Positions 1 to 12,768 of a stretch of DNA of 64,000 bases are shown piece after piece (the first letter of the stretch is position 1; each line of letters starts with the position of its first letter). The notes beneath the pieces are model-generated. The model was not told the DNA's origin, ran no database searches, and saw nothing but the letters and a program-made list of their open reading frames with translations. The DNA lies in assembly GCA_032768795.1 (NCBI GenBank), contig CP136494.1, positions 62,001-126,000 on the forward strand, read 5' to 3'. This DNA comes from Tremella fuciformis. Taxonomy: Eukaryota > Basidiomycota > Tremellomycetes > Tremellales > Tremellaceae. The position numbers were made by a program, and so were the translations under genes.

Positions 1-406
1 GGACTCATCTGTCGCTGACTCGACAAGCGCGCCCCGAGCTCCTTTCCGATCGTGCTCATCTATTGATATGATCTCCATGTCATCATCCGACTGGTTGATG
101 ACATCCACGTATCCGGAGCTCGCGGAGAACGGGGCGCACTGGCATACTGTGAGCGGGCTGCTACGCGAGTTTGGCCCGCGGCTGACACTCCAGTCCCCAT
201 TTGTCCATTCGCAAGACGATATCCCACATCCTGAGCATGTGTTGGGAGCCGCAGCAGCTACATCTCGTCCGACCATCGTCAAAAACGAAGAAAGAAGAAA
301 TAGGAGCACCAGTCAAGGTCAAAATGTATACGGTCAACAGGCGGTTTGCCCAAAGGCTTGGTCCGCTCGGGACCGAGCGCCATCACGATGGTCTGACGCG
401 AAGTAG
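1..406. other. No supported gene
   Basis: A 112-codon frame starts at 68, but its composition is not convincingly protein-like and nothing in it is recognised. The stretch may be the 5' part of the spliced candidate that is open from 407. Confidence 0.3.
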
Positions 407-952
407 CAAAGGTGCCGCTCGTGTCGGATTTTCGGAATCCTCGAGTCCATTTCACCGATCATCCACAGCCCATGGGGCGGTCATCAGTGGGCATTTTCAG
501 CAACCTCTCGCCTTCTCTTCACCCCTACCCTGCTCATCCTCGGTATCGTGCTTAGTCTCGCCTGTTTCTGGATCAGAAACCCGAGCACGGCTGTTTCTGA
601 CTGTCCTTCTTGTCGGCCCACACATTGCATCCCTTCCGAAAGCACCGTCAACATCTCCGGCGCACTAATTCGACTATCCTTCGACCAGACTATGCGGATC
701 ATCGTGGAGCAGCTCAGAGACGTTGTTGTGGCAGGACATACCGAATGTGCCCGTCATGTGGCAGGCCACGAGCTAGCCCAACAATTCGCGGAACATGAGC
801 TCCAAGGGAGGATCACAGCGGAAAGGGATCGTCGCCCCCAGGAAGAGGTCAAGCTTCAGAAGGCGATGACACAGCTCGAGCAGGAGCAACGGGGACTTTA
901 CAACTCGCCTGAACAACAGGGCATCCTTATATCCGAACAGCAAGGCGAGTAA
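407..952 (+). CDS. Possible exon: membrane segment plus coiled coil
   Basis: One frame is open from just after the TAG at 404-406 to the TAA at 950-952. Around 520-575 it encodes a hydrophobic run (residues such as LLILGIVLSLACFWI) that would make a transmembrane helix. The C-terminal third is rich in Glu, Gln and Arg with heptad-like spacing, as in a coiled coil. The frame has no ATG upstream of the hydrophobic run, so it would have to be an internal or terminal exon whose start lies upstream across an intron. No family is recognised. The protein-like composition supports coding, but without splice evidence it could be a relic. Confidence 0.25.
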   Translation, partial: QRCRSCRIFGILESISPIIHSPWGGHQWAFSATSRLLFTPTLLILGIVLSLACFWIRNPSTAVSDCPSCRPTHCIPSESTVNISGALIRLSFDQTMRIIVEQLRDVVVAGHTECARHVAGHELAQQFAEHELQGRITAERDRRPQEEVKLQKAMTQLEQEQRGLYNSPEQQGILISEQQGE

Positions 953-1273
953 AAGCTCGGAGTCACGATTGGGCCCGTCATGTAGGAGAAGATCTGGCAG
1001 CGCGGGGAGGGGCGAGTTTCAAGGGATGTGTGTGTATGTGTGGAGACAGTGTCTACTTCCCGAGCCAGACGACAGCTGGACGTAGGCTCCAGCCACATCG
1101 CGGTCGGTGTTGTTCATGTTTCCTGTCCCCAACACGATCCCGACCCGAGACGACTCGATGGCAGAGTGTGAGATGCGTCGTCCCGGACGAGCTCCTCTCT
1201 GTGTCTCGTTGTGGGAGATCAGTCATCCATCTCCCCTACAGGCTCGTCGTGGCCCTCGGCCCTCTCGATCCTC

Positions 1274-1460
1274 ATTCCCCTCTCTCTCTCTCCCTCTCTC
1301 CCTCTCTCCCTCTCTCCCTCTCTCCCTCTCTCCCTCTCTCCCTCTCTCCCTCTCTCCCTCTCTCCCTCTCTCCCTCTCTCCCTCTCTCCCTCTCTCCCTC
1401 TCTCCCTCTCTCCCTCTCTCCCTCTCTCCCTCTCTCCCTCTCTCCCGCTCTCCCTCTCTG
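1274..1460. repeat. (CCCTCTCT)n microsatellite
   Basis: An 8 bp CCCTCTCT unit is repeated about 20 times with few changes, preceded by a short CT run. It is open in all frames on both strands, so it produces long but meaningless SPSLPLSL-type and GERERGR-type reading frames. Confidence 0.95.
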
Positions 1461-4193
1461 TCTCTCTCTCAAAACGGCTCTTCGGCTCTACTTTCGGCAC
1501 CCTCGACCTCACTTGTGACGCGCATGCGTCTCGCAGTCTTGTCGCGTTGGCCATCGTGTGTGTCGTGTAATATCTTGTGTTGGCTGACTTGCAGGCTCAT
1601 AGGCAGCCACGCTCAGCTATCGACAGGATGTCGTCTGCATTTGCGGCCTGGAGTTGCTCTGTATGTTTGGCCGTAGCGGTAAAGTCATTGACGTTGCTGA
1701 CCCGTGAGTCGGCAGGGCAAGCATGATCGCTTTTCCATTCACCCAATCACACAAAATTGACCGAGCCAGGTGCGTGATTCACTTGCCTGGCCAATTCTCT
1801 TCATCGCTGATCATGATAGCTGGAACTGGCTTGTTACCTACTGGACCGGGCAAACTCGTAACAGCGACACGTCCGAGCCATCATCGTGAGGTCGTCAAGT
1901 CCATGTGCCAATCCTCGGTTGCTGACTGATCAGACGACGAATGATCGTCGTATTTTACGACAAAAGCAAAGCCCGCCATGGGCTCGGAAAAAAAGCCAAG
2001 CGAGCCTCTTTTGCCCAACGTTCCTTGGTCGTCGTCGTCTTCCCGTCACCCTGGGACAATGGCAAGTCGAGCGAGAGGCTGTTGTGAGTACTCCATCGGC
2101 CTACTTGTATGCTGATGAATGTTAGATATCCGAAAATGACCAATGTCTACCATTCCACAACATCTCCCGCTTGTATATATCTTCGCCGTCTCGTTCGACG
2201 GCGTGCGGGGCAGGAGGGATTGCCAGGTGGGACAGGGAGATAAACACGGCGGCTTTGAGTCTATGAATACGTGTACATAAAGGTTTCGCGTGAGTGTAGG
2301 ATATCACACATGACAAGGACCATCCAGTCCGGCCTCCCATGCCAATTACCTCGGCTTACGGCAGCAGCTGTGAGGCGAACGAGTACTTACTCGTAGCACA
2401 CCAGGGCTTGGGAGTACTCGAGCTACGGGTATATCCCCAAACTACGCCACGCCACGCCACGCCACGCCTACGCGCAAATATTCGTCATACCTCGATCTCT
2501 TCTCCAGGGACCAATTCTCGTAGTGGTCTTGTCTCAGACAACGAGACCAAATCAGAAGACCACCACATGATCCGACCCAGTCTTGCCGTTTCCTCTCGCC
2601 GTCAACCCCTCTCCGCCATCACAATGAGGACTCGTCGTCACAACAAGCTTTCGTCGTCAAACAACAACACCCAGCGTACCCCGCCGACCCCGCCATGCTC
2701 GCTGTCTTGCACAATACAGCAACGAACGCTTGGTCAGCACGGCTCGGTCACGGACGACAAGAATGCGACGCTTCGTCCGCTGGTATGGACAGGACAGTCA
2801 AGGGGATTGAGCGGTACGCGGTGGTTCGTTCTTGATCTGCTCAAACGATCTCAACGATCAACTTATTCTTCAGGCCTTGTCCTGTCCTCTCTCACTCGCA
2901 TGTCTACCTTTGCCTCCTTCCCCGCGCCGCCTTCCTTCCATTCCATTCCCACAACAACATCCACATCATCAGCAACATCACACACACAACTCTGCCGTCA
3001 CACTCCGCTAGGTCACTCAACGAGGGACTTGGCACACCCTAAGGTGTACGCGAATGTGCACTCGGCGAGGGCAACGCTGTTATCGCCGGACGGGTCAACC
3101 GAAGCCGAGGAGCCTTCATCGTCTACAAGGACGACCGGGGGATCGACAGCAAGGCGATATGCAGTCCAACCAAACCACTCTCCTAGCCGGCCCCTAGGTC
3201 TCGTCGACATCAAAGTCAGGCATGACTTGAAGATCCTATGTACGCCTCAGGACCACATCGAGCACTGACTGATCCCCAAGATACCATATATAACCCGTCA
3301 TAACATCCGAGTCTTCCCCTCTCATCACTCGTCACAACATATCGCCATACCGCTCATCAGCACGGCCATGCTCAACGGACCAGTCAAACAGCGACGGAGG
3401 GGACGGAGACAGCTGTGAGAGGCACCGCTGGACTGGAGAGGTGCTGCTGCGCTGTTGGAATGCTCAACGCCGCCTGGCAGGTTCACGTCCTCCTCCTCCC
3501 ATACCTCTTCCTCTTCGACAGGGCAGTCTCGGGCCTCCCTCAACAATGCCGCTCTCATACAGTAGGTTGATCCTACACCTCAGCCTCCGGATCCGCGCGA
3601 TCCTGCCTGCCGATCACCAAGTGTTATTCGCCCAAACACAAGGCGCATCTCAATCTACAGGTCGCCTGTCAGGCAAGCAGAGTCTTCGTCATCGACGCGC
3701 CTATCAGCTCCTCAGCCTGAGAAGCTTTGTCAGCATAGACCCTTGGGAAGACCGCCAGGCTCATGGGGGGGCGCATCTCGCCCTTTCACATGGTGGAAGA
3801 TTGGCAGAGTTGTCTCGAGGCGGAGCAGACCGAACAAGGCACCTTGCCTCGCCTTAGTCGGCAGGTGTTGGCAGCATCCCCTTCTTGAGACCGCCTTTCC
3901 GTCTCAACATGTCGTCTTCACGCCCCTCACCGACCGAGCGCGAACAGTAGAGATGGCTGCGAGTACTTGTCGACAAACCATCCTGCCGCAGTGCCTGCCA
4001 TTTCCCGGGATCTGAGTCGCAGCCCCCCGCCATTCGCTTCAGCCTCGGAAGCGCGCTCACTCCACATGGTCGACACGATTGAGCGACCATCCAGACCGGC
4101 AACTTGGGACATGGGCGAGGGATAGCTCGCAATGGACCACATCTGCGCGTTCAACCTACAAGGTGTCGTAGCGAGCCGCAGGACGACTTGCAG
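1461..4193. other. Unassigned stretch, no supported gene
   Basis: It holds a 309-codon open frame (2339-3268, plus) of low-complexity Ser/Thr/Pro/Arg composition with no recognisable domain, and short CACGC iterations near 2445-2470. The base composition is like that of neighbouring coding relics. I see no RNA gene or element end here. Confidence 0.3.
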
Positions 4194-4694
4194 CTCGGTT
4201 CCGGTTCAAGTGGTTGGTCGCTGGTGCTTCCGGGCGAGCTGCAGACGATCGGTAAGGAAGAGCAAGGACGTCAAGCACGCTTAGGTTCCCAATCTCGTCG
4301 ATAGGTGAGGACCTCAAGCTGGACGTCGGACCGCTTCGTCGCCTGGCGTAACATCACGGCGATTGATGCTGAAACGATCCTGCACAAGTCCTTTCGAGAG
4401 TCTTTTGTTGAAGTCGCACAGGCAAGACAGTATACGAGTATGTCATGTGAACAGCGACGTTTGATCGAGTGCATTGCGTTGTTGATGTCTGCAGCTAGCA
4501 CTGAAGAATCAGCGTGTCGTGACTGCTGCAGAGTACCGGTATCTCGAGCTTGACGGTTGGCCGGGAGCGGCGTCGTCTCGGGACGTTTTTGCCTATACGA
4601 CCGCTTGGGATCTCAGACCGACGTCTCTCCCATACCACGAAGCGAGTCTCGCTGGATGTGACGTTTCCGTCTTCTCGCCAACGAGTGGACCTTG
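4194..4694 (+). CDS. Partial spliced gene of unknown function
   Basis: Three exons join in one frame: 4194-4251, 4319-4437 and 4499-4694. The introns are 67 nt (donor GTAAGG, acceptor CAAG) and 61 nt (donor GTATGT, acceptor CTAG). The joined reading is protein-like, with stretches such as DRFVAWRNITAID and YRYLELDGWPGAASS, and the last exon ends at a good GTGAGT donor. The 5' side probably continues across an intron ending at CAG 4193, and the 3' side continues after 4695. Open frames at about 4768-4957 (ending at GTAAGA) and 5130-5310 may be further exons, but I could not join them in phase. The family is not recognised. The gene may be decayed, because no clean start or stop could be assigned. 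Confidence 0.3.
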
Positions 4695-6556
4695 GTGAGT
4701 GCTGCACAGCCAAGCGGGCGTCGTTGATGACTGGAGTGCAGACGACCTTACGCCTGACGAGCCGCAGAGCCTGCCTCACTCTCTGGCAACCTATGCTATG
4801 CAAGACTTGCGGGCCCTACCGAAGAACTTGAGCGACAGATCGCCGAGAAGAATCGTCGCTATACCCCAATCACAAACATGCTCATTGTTTGGGCGTCCCA
4901 ACACTCTTCCCGGAGATCACTCACAAGTATCGACCTCCATCGATACCTCGTTGGGGTAAGAGCAGAAGCAACACACCGATGGGAAGGAGCGGGATGATCC
5001 CCCTCTGCGTTACTGTATCTCCATTTGTGGGTGTCGACACGTCCGGGTGTTCAAGATCAAGATGCTGATAGCCAGTCCTCTACCTTGGCAGTTTCCGACA
5101 TTGAAACCCATTCATGATGCCCGCGAGTGGTACCGAAGGAGCCGACACTTCGGCCCGGCCTCTGCTCAGATATTGGCGGACTGGAACAGCCCGAGAAGGC
5201 GGTCGAAGCTGAGGAGACGGGCATTGCTCCACCTCCAGAGGCAGCCACTATGCTCTCGCTGCTGTCAGTGCGTTTCCGTTGGATGGGCCTGTTCGAGCGC
5301 AGATGACCTTGCACCAGACGTCAACCCCACTTCGGCCTTAACACCTACGGACCGATTCTGCCACGGTACATACCTGTCAACTGCACTCCGTGCAGTACAT
5401 AGGACCCCGCTCGCTGGCCGTCTCGCCGCTGGCCCTTTGTCCAGACATGGGCCGAATTATCTCTCAGCGCGTCGACCATGCAAGAGGTCCGGGTGAGTCG
5501 GACGATGGGACTCCACTGCGCATTGTTTCGCTAGGGAGACATGCGAACGCGGTCGTGCTTCCCGCTCCGCTCGCCCGGCACACGTACGAGCCTTCAGTGT
5601 ACAAGCCGGTCAAGTTGTGCTCCTCGGCAAATCCCATCCAAAGTGACAACCATGTCCGTCGAAGCTCTGCTCGTGCGTCATCAAGTCGAGCTGCGCATGA
5701 ATGCTGATTGCCAGGCTGGACGGCCTCTGCCTTTGAGTCAACCAGCTCTCCGCTCGATCGGAAGAGATTGTCGTACACGCACGTATCGTACTCTGGACAA
5801 GACTGTTCTGACGACGCCGGTCCAGCGCCTTCGGGAGCCATGGGCATTGTACAATGCTTGCCACCAGTCATCCGTTACAAGGCAGAAGAAAAAGAAGAAG
5901 ATATCGTTTCCGCATGAAATGCCTCGACCTCGGTTTCAGGACAAACGTCTTGAGCTGGAGCAACCTCGCTCATCATCCACTACCACGGTCACCGTCTTTC
6001 AATGTATCCGCCCTGTCCAGTACGAGATCAGGGGCAACGTGGGCGATATGATCTCCATTGTACACCCGGCTTCTACGTCGGCGTGAAGAACTCTGTGCCT
6101 TTGCTCGCCCAATGCTCGTGACCAGCGCACCTGCTTGCCGCACATGCGTCACCGATCTCTGCCCGTCATGCCTGCCTCGGAGACGCGGCGATTTGACTCA
6201 TGGCACTTTTTCATGCCTTTGCCATACGCCAAGCTGTCATGTCCGGGCATATCTACTGTATCGACTGTCAAGGCTAGCGACATATCCATACTCGTGTTCA
6301 ACGACTTTGACAGTGGCGTCCTCGTCCTCACTGTCATCGGATCCGGCCCGAGACACTAAACCTCCATCTACTTGTATAGAAGGGAAGTTGGCTGGAGCGG
6401 TGAAAGAATTGGGCTACAAATTGGGGCTTTCCTGTGAGAGACGAAGAATGGGTCTGACGGGGGGAACGGACACCGTGAGCTGGGTTTATATACGCAGCAG
6501 GTTGACGTGATAAAAGCCTTCTGACGGGAGTGACGGGAGGGGCGTGAGTGACACCC

Positions 6557-6640
6557 GTCTGACAAAGCTGACAAAGTTGTTGAAGCTGACAGAGCTGACA
6601 GAGCGAGAGCTGACAGAGCTGACAGAGCCGACAGAGCTAC
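6557..6640. repeat. Minisatellite, about 9 bp unit (GCTGACAGA)
   Basis: Successive copies of GCTGACAGA-type units with variants GCTGACAAA and GCCGACAGA. It creates serine/leucine repeats in the minus-strand frames that are not genuine proteins. Confidence 0.8.
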
Positions 6641-7969
6641 ACATGACACTGCCACGTTGACAAGTCATCTCCATGGCCGAGTCCACTCCGTCTGCCAATG
6701 CTATACATGGGCCGGGTGGTGAGGGAGAAGGGTCTCAGTCGGTTAGACGCTGCGCCGTGCCAGTGTCGTGCCAGTGGCAAGGCGCAGCGTCTGACCAAGC
6801 AGGTTGTCGGAACTTCACCGGATCATGCTCCTGCTCCTCTGTGAGTTGCTGAGAGAGGGTACTCGGTACGACGCGACGCTGGAAAAGCACGACGTCGGCT
6901 TGACTGGGCCACTCGGGGCACCATCCTTTCCAAGTGCAAAAACAAGTGCAAATGCCAATGTACCACCCCACCCGCATTGCAGCCCGAGCAGCGCTGTCAC
7001 GCCCTCGAGCGAGTCGAAAGCGAAAGTAATGGACGCGCATCCCTTCTCTTCCCGAATATCACCTATCTTGTGCTCGTGTCTCGAGCATGTCAAAGTCTGG
7101 GTCCTGGGTTTACCCTTTCCTGCGAGACACAGATTCGTCTCACCACACATGGCGCCACGGTGGCAGCACCATGGACGAGCTCCCTGCTCGTACGCCGGTA
7201 GCCTTGAAGCACAACGCCAGGAACCGCGCCCCGCTTCGCCTCTTGAGGGTCGGGTTTAAAGCATACCGACAGCTATTCTCCTGCGGACTACAGCCGTCGG
7301 CCACCTTCGCTTGCATTCGGTCGCACGCACAGGCCCCATAACTACGCAGCAAATGAGAGGGCCGCCGATGTGGCGCATGGTCTGTTATACGACGACGAGG
7401 AGTACAAGCCGTTTGTTCAAGCGGACTCGTTCGGGTTGAGGAGCCACGTCCGCCCTCGATACAGCGAAAAAGACAGATGTCCTGGACATCCTACAGGCCA
7501 AGCCAGAGCCTCTAGATGTGCCCTCGTCACCGCCGCCCGAGCTTTCAAGTGTTATTGTCGGCTATGGAGATGGGGCGGTAACACAACTGTCGATGCAAGC
7601 TGGTCTTACACCTAATGTTCGATCATCCCCTCCCCGATCTCCATATCGTCACCCATAAGCCGGCCGAGGTCTGTTTCCGAGTCTGTGCCAGCACAGCATG
7701 CAGACGAGCTTGACGATATGGGGCCAAAGTCCGAGATGATCTGAGAACATGGAGAGCTCTGGCTATCTGCTGCTACAAGACATGAGCAGGCGACCTTTGT
7801 CGGCTCGGATGCGAATAGGTCGACGATCGGCTCGAGTTTCTAAGGCGTGCTCGAAGCGATAACGGCTTTTGAAGAACAAGTAGGATGGATGGGCTACTCG
7901 TACACTGCAGGGTTGAGGAAATACGATTGGCCTGCTTGGGACAGGTGGATCGAGACAGCGCCAAGAGCC

Positions 7970-7990
7970 GGGGGGGGGGGGGGGGGGGGG
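7970..7990. repeat. G21 homopolymer
   Basis: Uninterrupted run of 21 G. Confidence 0.95.
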
Positions 7991-9734
7991 TGATACGGAT
8001 TGGGCGGGGAAATGCCAGTAGGCCGCGGACGATACCTCAAGAGGATAGCCATATGTGCTGGCGTGCACGGGCAACGCGAGTAATACTCCAGTCTTGTCCA
8101 CGGTATAATGCCAACGTCCGTAACTACACTCCGACTAAGGATGAATACTCTGCCACGCTCCTCCATGACCCCACCCACGATGAATGCCCCATCCCATACA
8201 GACATGCCGTACATGAACCTCTTTCCCACCTCTCCAGGTTCAGTCTTGGTGTGCTTTGGAGCGTCTGCTGATCCCTCTTTCTCCTTGTCTGAGCTTGACA
8301 CTTGTCCTGGTCGTCGTTGGGGCAAAGTGCCCGCTCGATAGCAAAGCAGAAGACCAACGAGGCATCTCCTCCTCACACCCATGTATCTCAAGGCAAGACG
8401 CATGCCTCGGGCTTTGTCATGGCGTCAGCGCAGATAACATCCAGCAGCATGAACCAGCCAAGTATGACGGAAGACTCACAGTGAATGCGAGGTAGACTGT
8501 TTCGTCGCTGTAGATTTCAAAAGATCGAGCCCGGCTCGAGATGACAGAGGTGAGACGTGTGATGATGACAACGACGATTATGAAGAGGAGAGGTTTTGAT
8601 CATGCCAACCTCGCAGATACTGTACACACGTCAGTTCACGTACATTCGACCTATCTCAAAACTATACCTCGTCCAGCCTTGACCCACGATCCGGAACTCT
8701 CGGCCACTCTCTCCACCCATATTTTCACCACGCTTGCTCGTCATCACCTTGCTTCTGCTCGCTATAACCGTCCAGACGCCTTTCGATGCCCAGATGTCGA
8801 GATCGATGTAAACTAGTATGGATATGTCGATAGCCTTGCCAGTCGATAGATATGCCAGGATATGTTACCAGGTGACAGATGTATAATACATTCTTTCAAA
8901 GAGAGGACCCAGGTAGTCGGCTAATACGACTGCTTCCGTGATGACGTAGTTCATGACACCAGATCTGTTATACTCGTGGTGACAAAGCGACATGGCTCGT
9001 GAACAAATACGCGCCACTCGTCTCTTGACAAGATGGCGAGGACCAATCGGACCTTTGGGGCCTGAGGTCTTGTCAAATCTCTGATTGGCGAGGAGGAGCA
9101 GGGTCGGAGGTGGCATGTGTCGAAAGGAGTCGGCATCGCCATTTTATCGCCCGTCAGCACATACCCACGCGATCGCTTCGACACGAAAGAGAAGGACTAG
9201 AGTAGAGAGTAAATAGCAATCACATTCGAGTAACACATACCCAGTCGCAGCCGCAAAACACCTTGAGCCGTTTCGCACCTATTGCTGTCCGAGTGGATCT
9301 GGGATAACAATCGAGGTCCACTGGTTGTAGGGAAAGAAAGGTGTCCTCGTCGTGAAAGAAGAGATCGACGTGTTTCTGCATAGGTCAGTACATGACAGTG
9401 ACTGGCTTGATTGAGGTTGAAGGAAATGCGAAATGACTGATTTCCTAAACAGGCATCAGCTAAACTTTGACATGATCGGCGGTGACATTTTGTTAGAGCG
9501 TCGCAGAGAGAAAACACTCGAGGTTATTCCCCGTCTTCCACTCCTCTTTCCCGCCCTCTTTCCCGCTCCCCATTCCCATTCACTTGTGCTCTCTATACTC
9601 GCTCACAATCATGATTGGACAAAGATGACGCGAATTCTTTTCTCTGCCTGATCGCCCTCACTCTGCCAATCCGAGTCACGTCGTCCGTGTCTTGGCCGTT
9701 CTCGCCAGCATTGCCGGCGTCAAGGTCTACAGCG

Positions 9735-10163
9735 CAATTAGGATTTGACACATTCTCGGTCTTCCTCCTCCATCCGCTGCAGGCCATTCATATGCTTATT
9801 CGAAGATGTCCCAATCAAGATATCGGCAGAGCCCTCTACGCTCAAGGTCGCGAGACTCACGGCTTGCCCAACTTGTCGAGCTTTCCCATCGTCTACGTCA
9901 CGATAGTCCTTGTGATCGTGATCGAGGCAGCCTTGACACGTGCTTTGGCCCATCACATCCTTGCGGAAAAGACGCGACCATCGTTCAAACGTACAGGAAC
10001 GAGAATGATGGATCCACCTCGCAGCCACCTTTCTTCTGACAGGCACCTGCACGCGTGGCTAGGACGAATTCTCGCAGCAGCCGCTTTGAGATTGGCGCAA
10101 GGGATAGATAGCTCGAGGCAGTATCGGATACTCGGACAGACCGTTGACAGCTCCAGTCATTGA
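9735..10163 (+). CDS. Possible C-terminal exon of a membrane acyltransferase-like protein
   Basis: The open frame ending with TGA near 10161-10163 contains a hydrophobic segment with FSVFLLHPLQ and, about 45 residues later, a second hydrophobic segment followed by IEAALTRALAHHIL. An LHP motif in a membrane segment, followed by a last helix ending in an (E)xxLTR-like sequence, resembles the C-terminus of acyltransferase-3-type membrane proteins. That is a weak, by-eye resemblance. The upstream part would need one or more introns that I could not place. It could be a gene fragment. Confidence 0.25.
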   Translation, partial: QLGFDTFSVFLLHPLQAIHMLIRRCPNQDIGRALYAQGRETHGLPNLSSFPIVYVTIVLVIVIEAALTRALAHHILAEKTRPSFKRTGTRMMDPPRSHLSSDRHLHAWLGRILAAAALRLAQGIDSSRQYRILGQTVDSSSH

Positions 10164-10259
10164 CTATGCCTTGTAGCATCTTTGGGGGTCAATGGGAGCT
10201 GATTCACGGGAGAAGACTCATAACCTGATCCAGATACAAGATTCTCCACTGGCGCTCAC

Positions 10260-10322
10260 GACTGCCACACTGCCACACTGCCACACTGCCACACTGCCAC
10301 ACTGCCACACTGCCACACTGGC
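10260..10322. repeat. (CACTGCCA)n minisatellite
   Basis: An 8 bp unit repeated about seven times in perfect tandem, just upstream of the C18 run and the truncated Helitron body. Confidence 0.9.
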
Positions 10323-10356
10323 CTCTGCTTGACCATCATTGACCATGCATGGACAT

Positions 10357-10374
10357 CCCCCCCCCCCCCCCCCC
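10357..10374. repeat. C18 homopolymer
   Basis: Run of 18 C at the left limit of recognisable Helitron sequence. Confidence 0.9.
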
Positions 10375-10384
10375 TGTGGTACAA

Positions 10385-12276
10385 TTGCAGTTACATCTAC
10401 CTGACCAGCAAATGGTGATATTTGATACCACGAACAATATCGCGGCACAGATGGCACCGGGCAATTTGGCACGCAGCACAACACTCACGGCTTTCTTCAA
10501 GGCATGTCAGAGCTGGCCCAACATACTGCGGGATGTGGTCTACCCTGAAGCTCCGAAATATTAGACTTGGAACAAAACAAATCGGCGCTGGGGGCTGCGA
10601 CAATGAGGTGGGACCATTGGGGGTATACTTTGCTGGGCCTCAAGCTGGCGAGCGTTATTATTTGCGACTACTTCTCTACCAGGTGGCATGCCCGACCTCA
10701 TTTGAGCACTTGCAAACTGTGGATGGGGTTGTGCATCCAACATTCAGGGCAGCATGCATTGCCCTTGGACTACTTGACAACGACTCCGATCTCGAGACAT
10801 GCTTGGAGCAGGCATCACTCATGGCATCAGGCAATGGAATGCGGCATTTGTTTGTGATTATCTTGATGGAGAGTGAACCTTTGGATCCGGCATGACTGTG
10901 GGCAAATCACTGGTAAGCATTGAGCAATGATCTCATTCCGGTTCTACGAGACAGATATCTTTGTGATCGACCGAGTGCTGAATAGAGGCAATCCCTGGCA
11001 CTGTGTATGTTATGGGACCTCCTTGACAAGAGGGGAAAGAAGTTGGACAACTTTGGCCTGCCTGCACCTATGATCAGTTTCGATACATCAGCCAAAGGAC
11101 GTTTGATCCTTGAAGAAACATCATACAATAGGACCGATTTGGCAAGAGTTGGAAGCGCAAATCTTCAGAGTGCAAACAGCGAGCAGAAGGCTATCATTCA
11201 GAGCATCCTTTTGGCTGCACAACAGCAGACACTGACTGTGTTTTCTTGGACGGACCAGGAGGATGCGGCAAGACATTTGTGGAGAACACGGTAGCCGCGG
11301 TGCTGAGGGGAGAGGGACAGATTGTACTCATGGTTGGGTCATCCGGCAATTGTGCAATCCTGCTCAAAGGTGGCCGTACTGGTGAGAATGAAACTGAGAT
11401 TGTTGAAGCATTTGACTGACATGGTAGCGCACTCACGTTTCAAAATACCGATTGACCTTCATGGTGATTCAAGATGCAGTGTGGCTAAGCAGTCGACACT
11501 GGCGGAATTGTTCAGAAAAACAAATCTGATTGTCTGGGATGAAGCGCCAATGCAACATCAATTTGCGGCAGAAGCTGTGGACCGAATGCTTAGGGATGTG
11601 CGCAACTTTGATGCACCTTTTGGAGGAGTGGGTATGGTGTTTGCTGGAGATTTCCGACAATGCCTTCCGGTGGTACCGAAAGGTTTGCAAGCACAGATTC
11701 AAAATTCCTGTCTCACAAGCTCCTCACTGTGGAGTGATGTCATCCGACTTCTATTGACAGTCAACATGCGATTACGCAGTGCATCAATGAGCCCAAGGGA
11801 ATTTGCCGAAGCTGAGACATTTGCTCAATGGTTGTTGGAAATTGGGGATGGGAAATGTGATGGCAGGGAGAAGGACATGGTGCATATCCCGACAGAACTG
11901 TTGGTCAACAATGTGGACGATCTCCGCCAGCATGTGTACACAAACTTGGGCAGGTATTGAGACCATGAGACGGCAATGGAGTACTTCAAGGATCGAGCTA
12001 TCCTGGCACCAACAAATGCGGAAGTGGACCGCCTCAATATCAGCTTACTGGGTGAGTTGCCTGGGGAGTCACGTACATATCTTAGTGCCGACTATATTGT
12101 GGAAAACAATGGCTCTCAGCCAGGCCGGGGACAACTGAGCAATCAACAACTGTGGCCTATTGAATATCTCAATTCAATCAGTTTTGGTGGATTCCCTTTG
12201 CATAACACCCGTGTCAAGGTTGGAACAGCAATACTTCTATCACGGAATCTAGACCCTTTGGCTGGCCTTTGCAATG
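10385..12276 (+). pseudogene. Helitron PIF1-like helicase, 5' part (broken)
   Basis: Rolling-circle transposon helicase of the PIF1/RecD-like superfamily 1, which unwinds DNA during Helitron transposition. The reading moves between frames: about 10385-10564, 10600-10895, 11007-11260 and 11256-11960, then 11976-12276, so several indels or stops have accumulated. Recognisable parts in order are a cysteine/aromatic-rich N-terminal helicase region; the Walker A motif GPGGCGKT near 11255-11280; a TAHSRFKIP-like motif near 11430-11455; the Walker B DEA motif near 11540; the GDFRQCLPV motif near 11650; and the NLDP-GLCN motif at the very end. The gene is cut at 12276 by the solo LTR and continues in phase after it. 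It is clearly a dead copy. Confidence 0.85.
12272..12276. repeat. Target-site duplication CAATG (left) of solo LTR-B copy 1
   Basis: The same five bases follow the LTR end at 21059-21063. Confidence 0.9.
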
Positions 12277-12768
12277 TGTCACGATACCTCTCTGTCTCTG
12301 TCCAAAGGCCCGTCACTGGGTGACCAAGACTCTTCGACTTCGGCGAGGATGCGCGAGACTAGGAGAGAAAGGGGCGAGGGCAAGGGCTTGGAGGACTCGT
12401 AGAGTCTCAACGAGTGCCGACAAGGATAGCCGAGGTTGGCTAGGCAAGGCGAGGCAAGGCAAGGCGGACCGACAAGTGCTAGACCTTAGCAGCTGTCGGC
12501 GGGACGGAGCGAGAGAGAGTAAGTGAGGGAGTAGTCCCATGCAACTCAATTGCGAGAGTACTGGAGTTCTACAAGGGCTCTGCAAGCCTTATGTATTCTA
12601 CTGCCCGTCCGTTGATTCAGCGACTCTGTCTCTGCGAGCTCGACAAGGTCTTGGCTCATGTACGTCGAGCTCATTGTTCTCTCGTTTCCCTTAGTCGAGT
12701 TTGCCGCATCCGGCAAACTCGCTGAGTAAGCATTGAGGAGGCCTATTGTTCTTCGAGGCCAAGCATGG

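Larger units (their letters stand above)
4695..9734. other. Intron-rich or decayed coding relics, unassigned
   Basis: Many short open frames with protein-like patches occur, but none could be assembled with good splice sites into a gene with a start and a stop. Local features are the 9 bp minisatellite at 6557-6640 and the G run at 7970-7990, listed separately. No element termini or RNA genes were recognised. Confidence 0.3.

Noticed and set aside
1107..1676. 189-codon and other long frames across the CT repeat
   Set aside because: They exist only because (CCCTCTCT)n lacks stops in every frame; the product would be pure SPSLPLSL or GERERGR repeat.
2339..3268. 309-codon open frame
   Set aside because: Low-complexity composition, no domain, no supporting context; length alone is not enough in GC-rich DNA.
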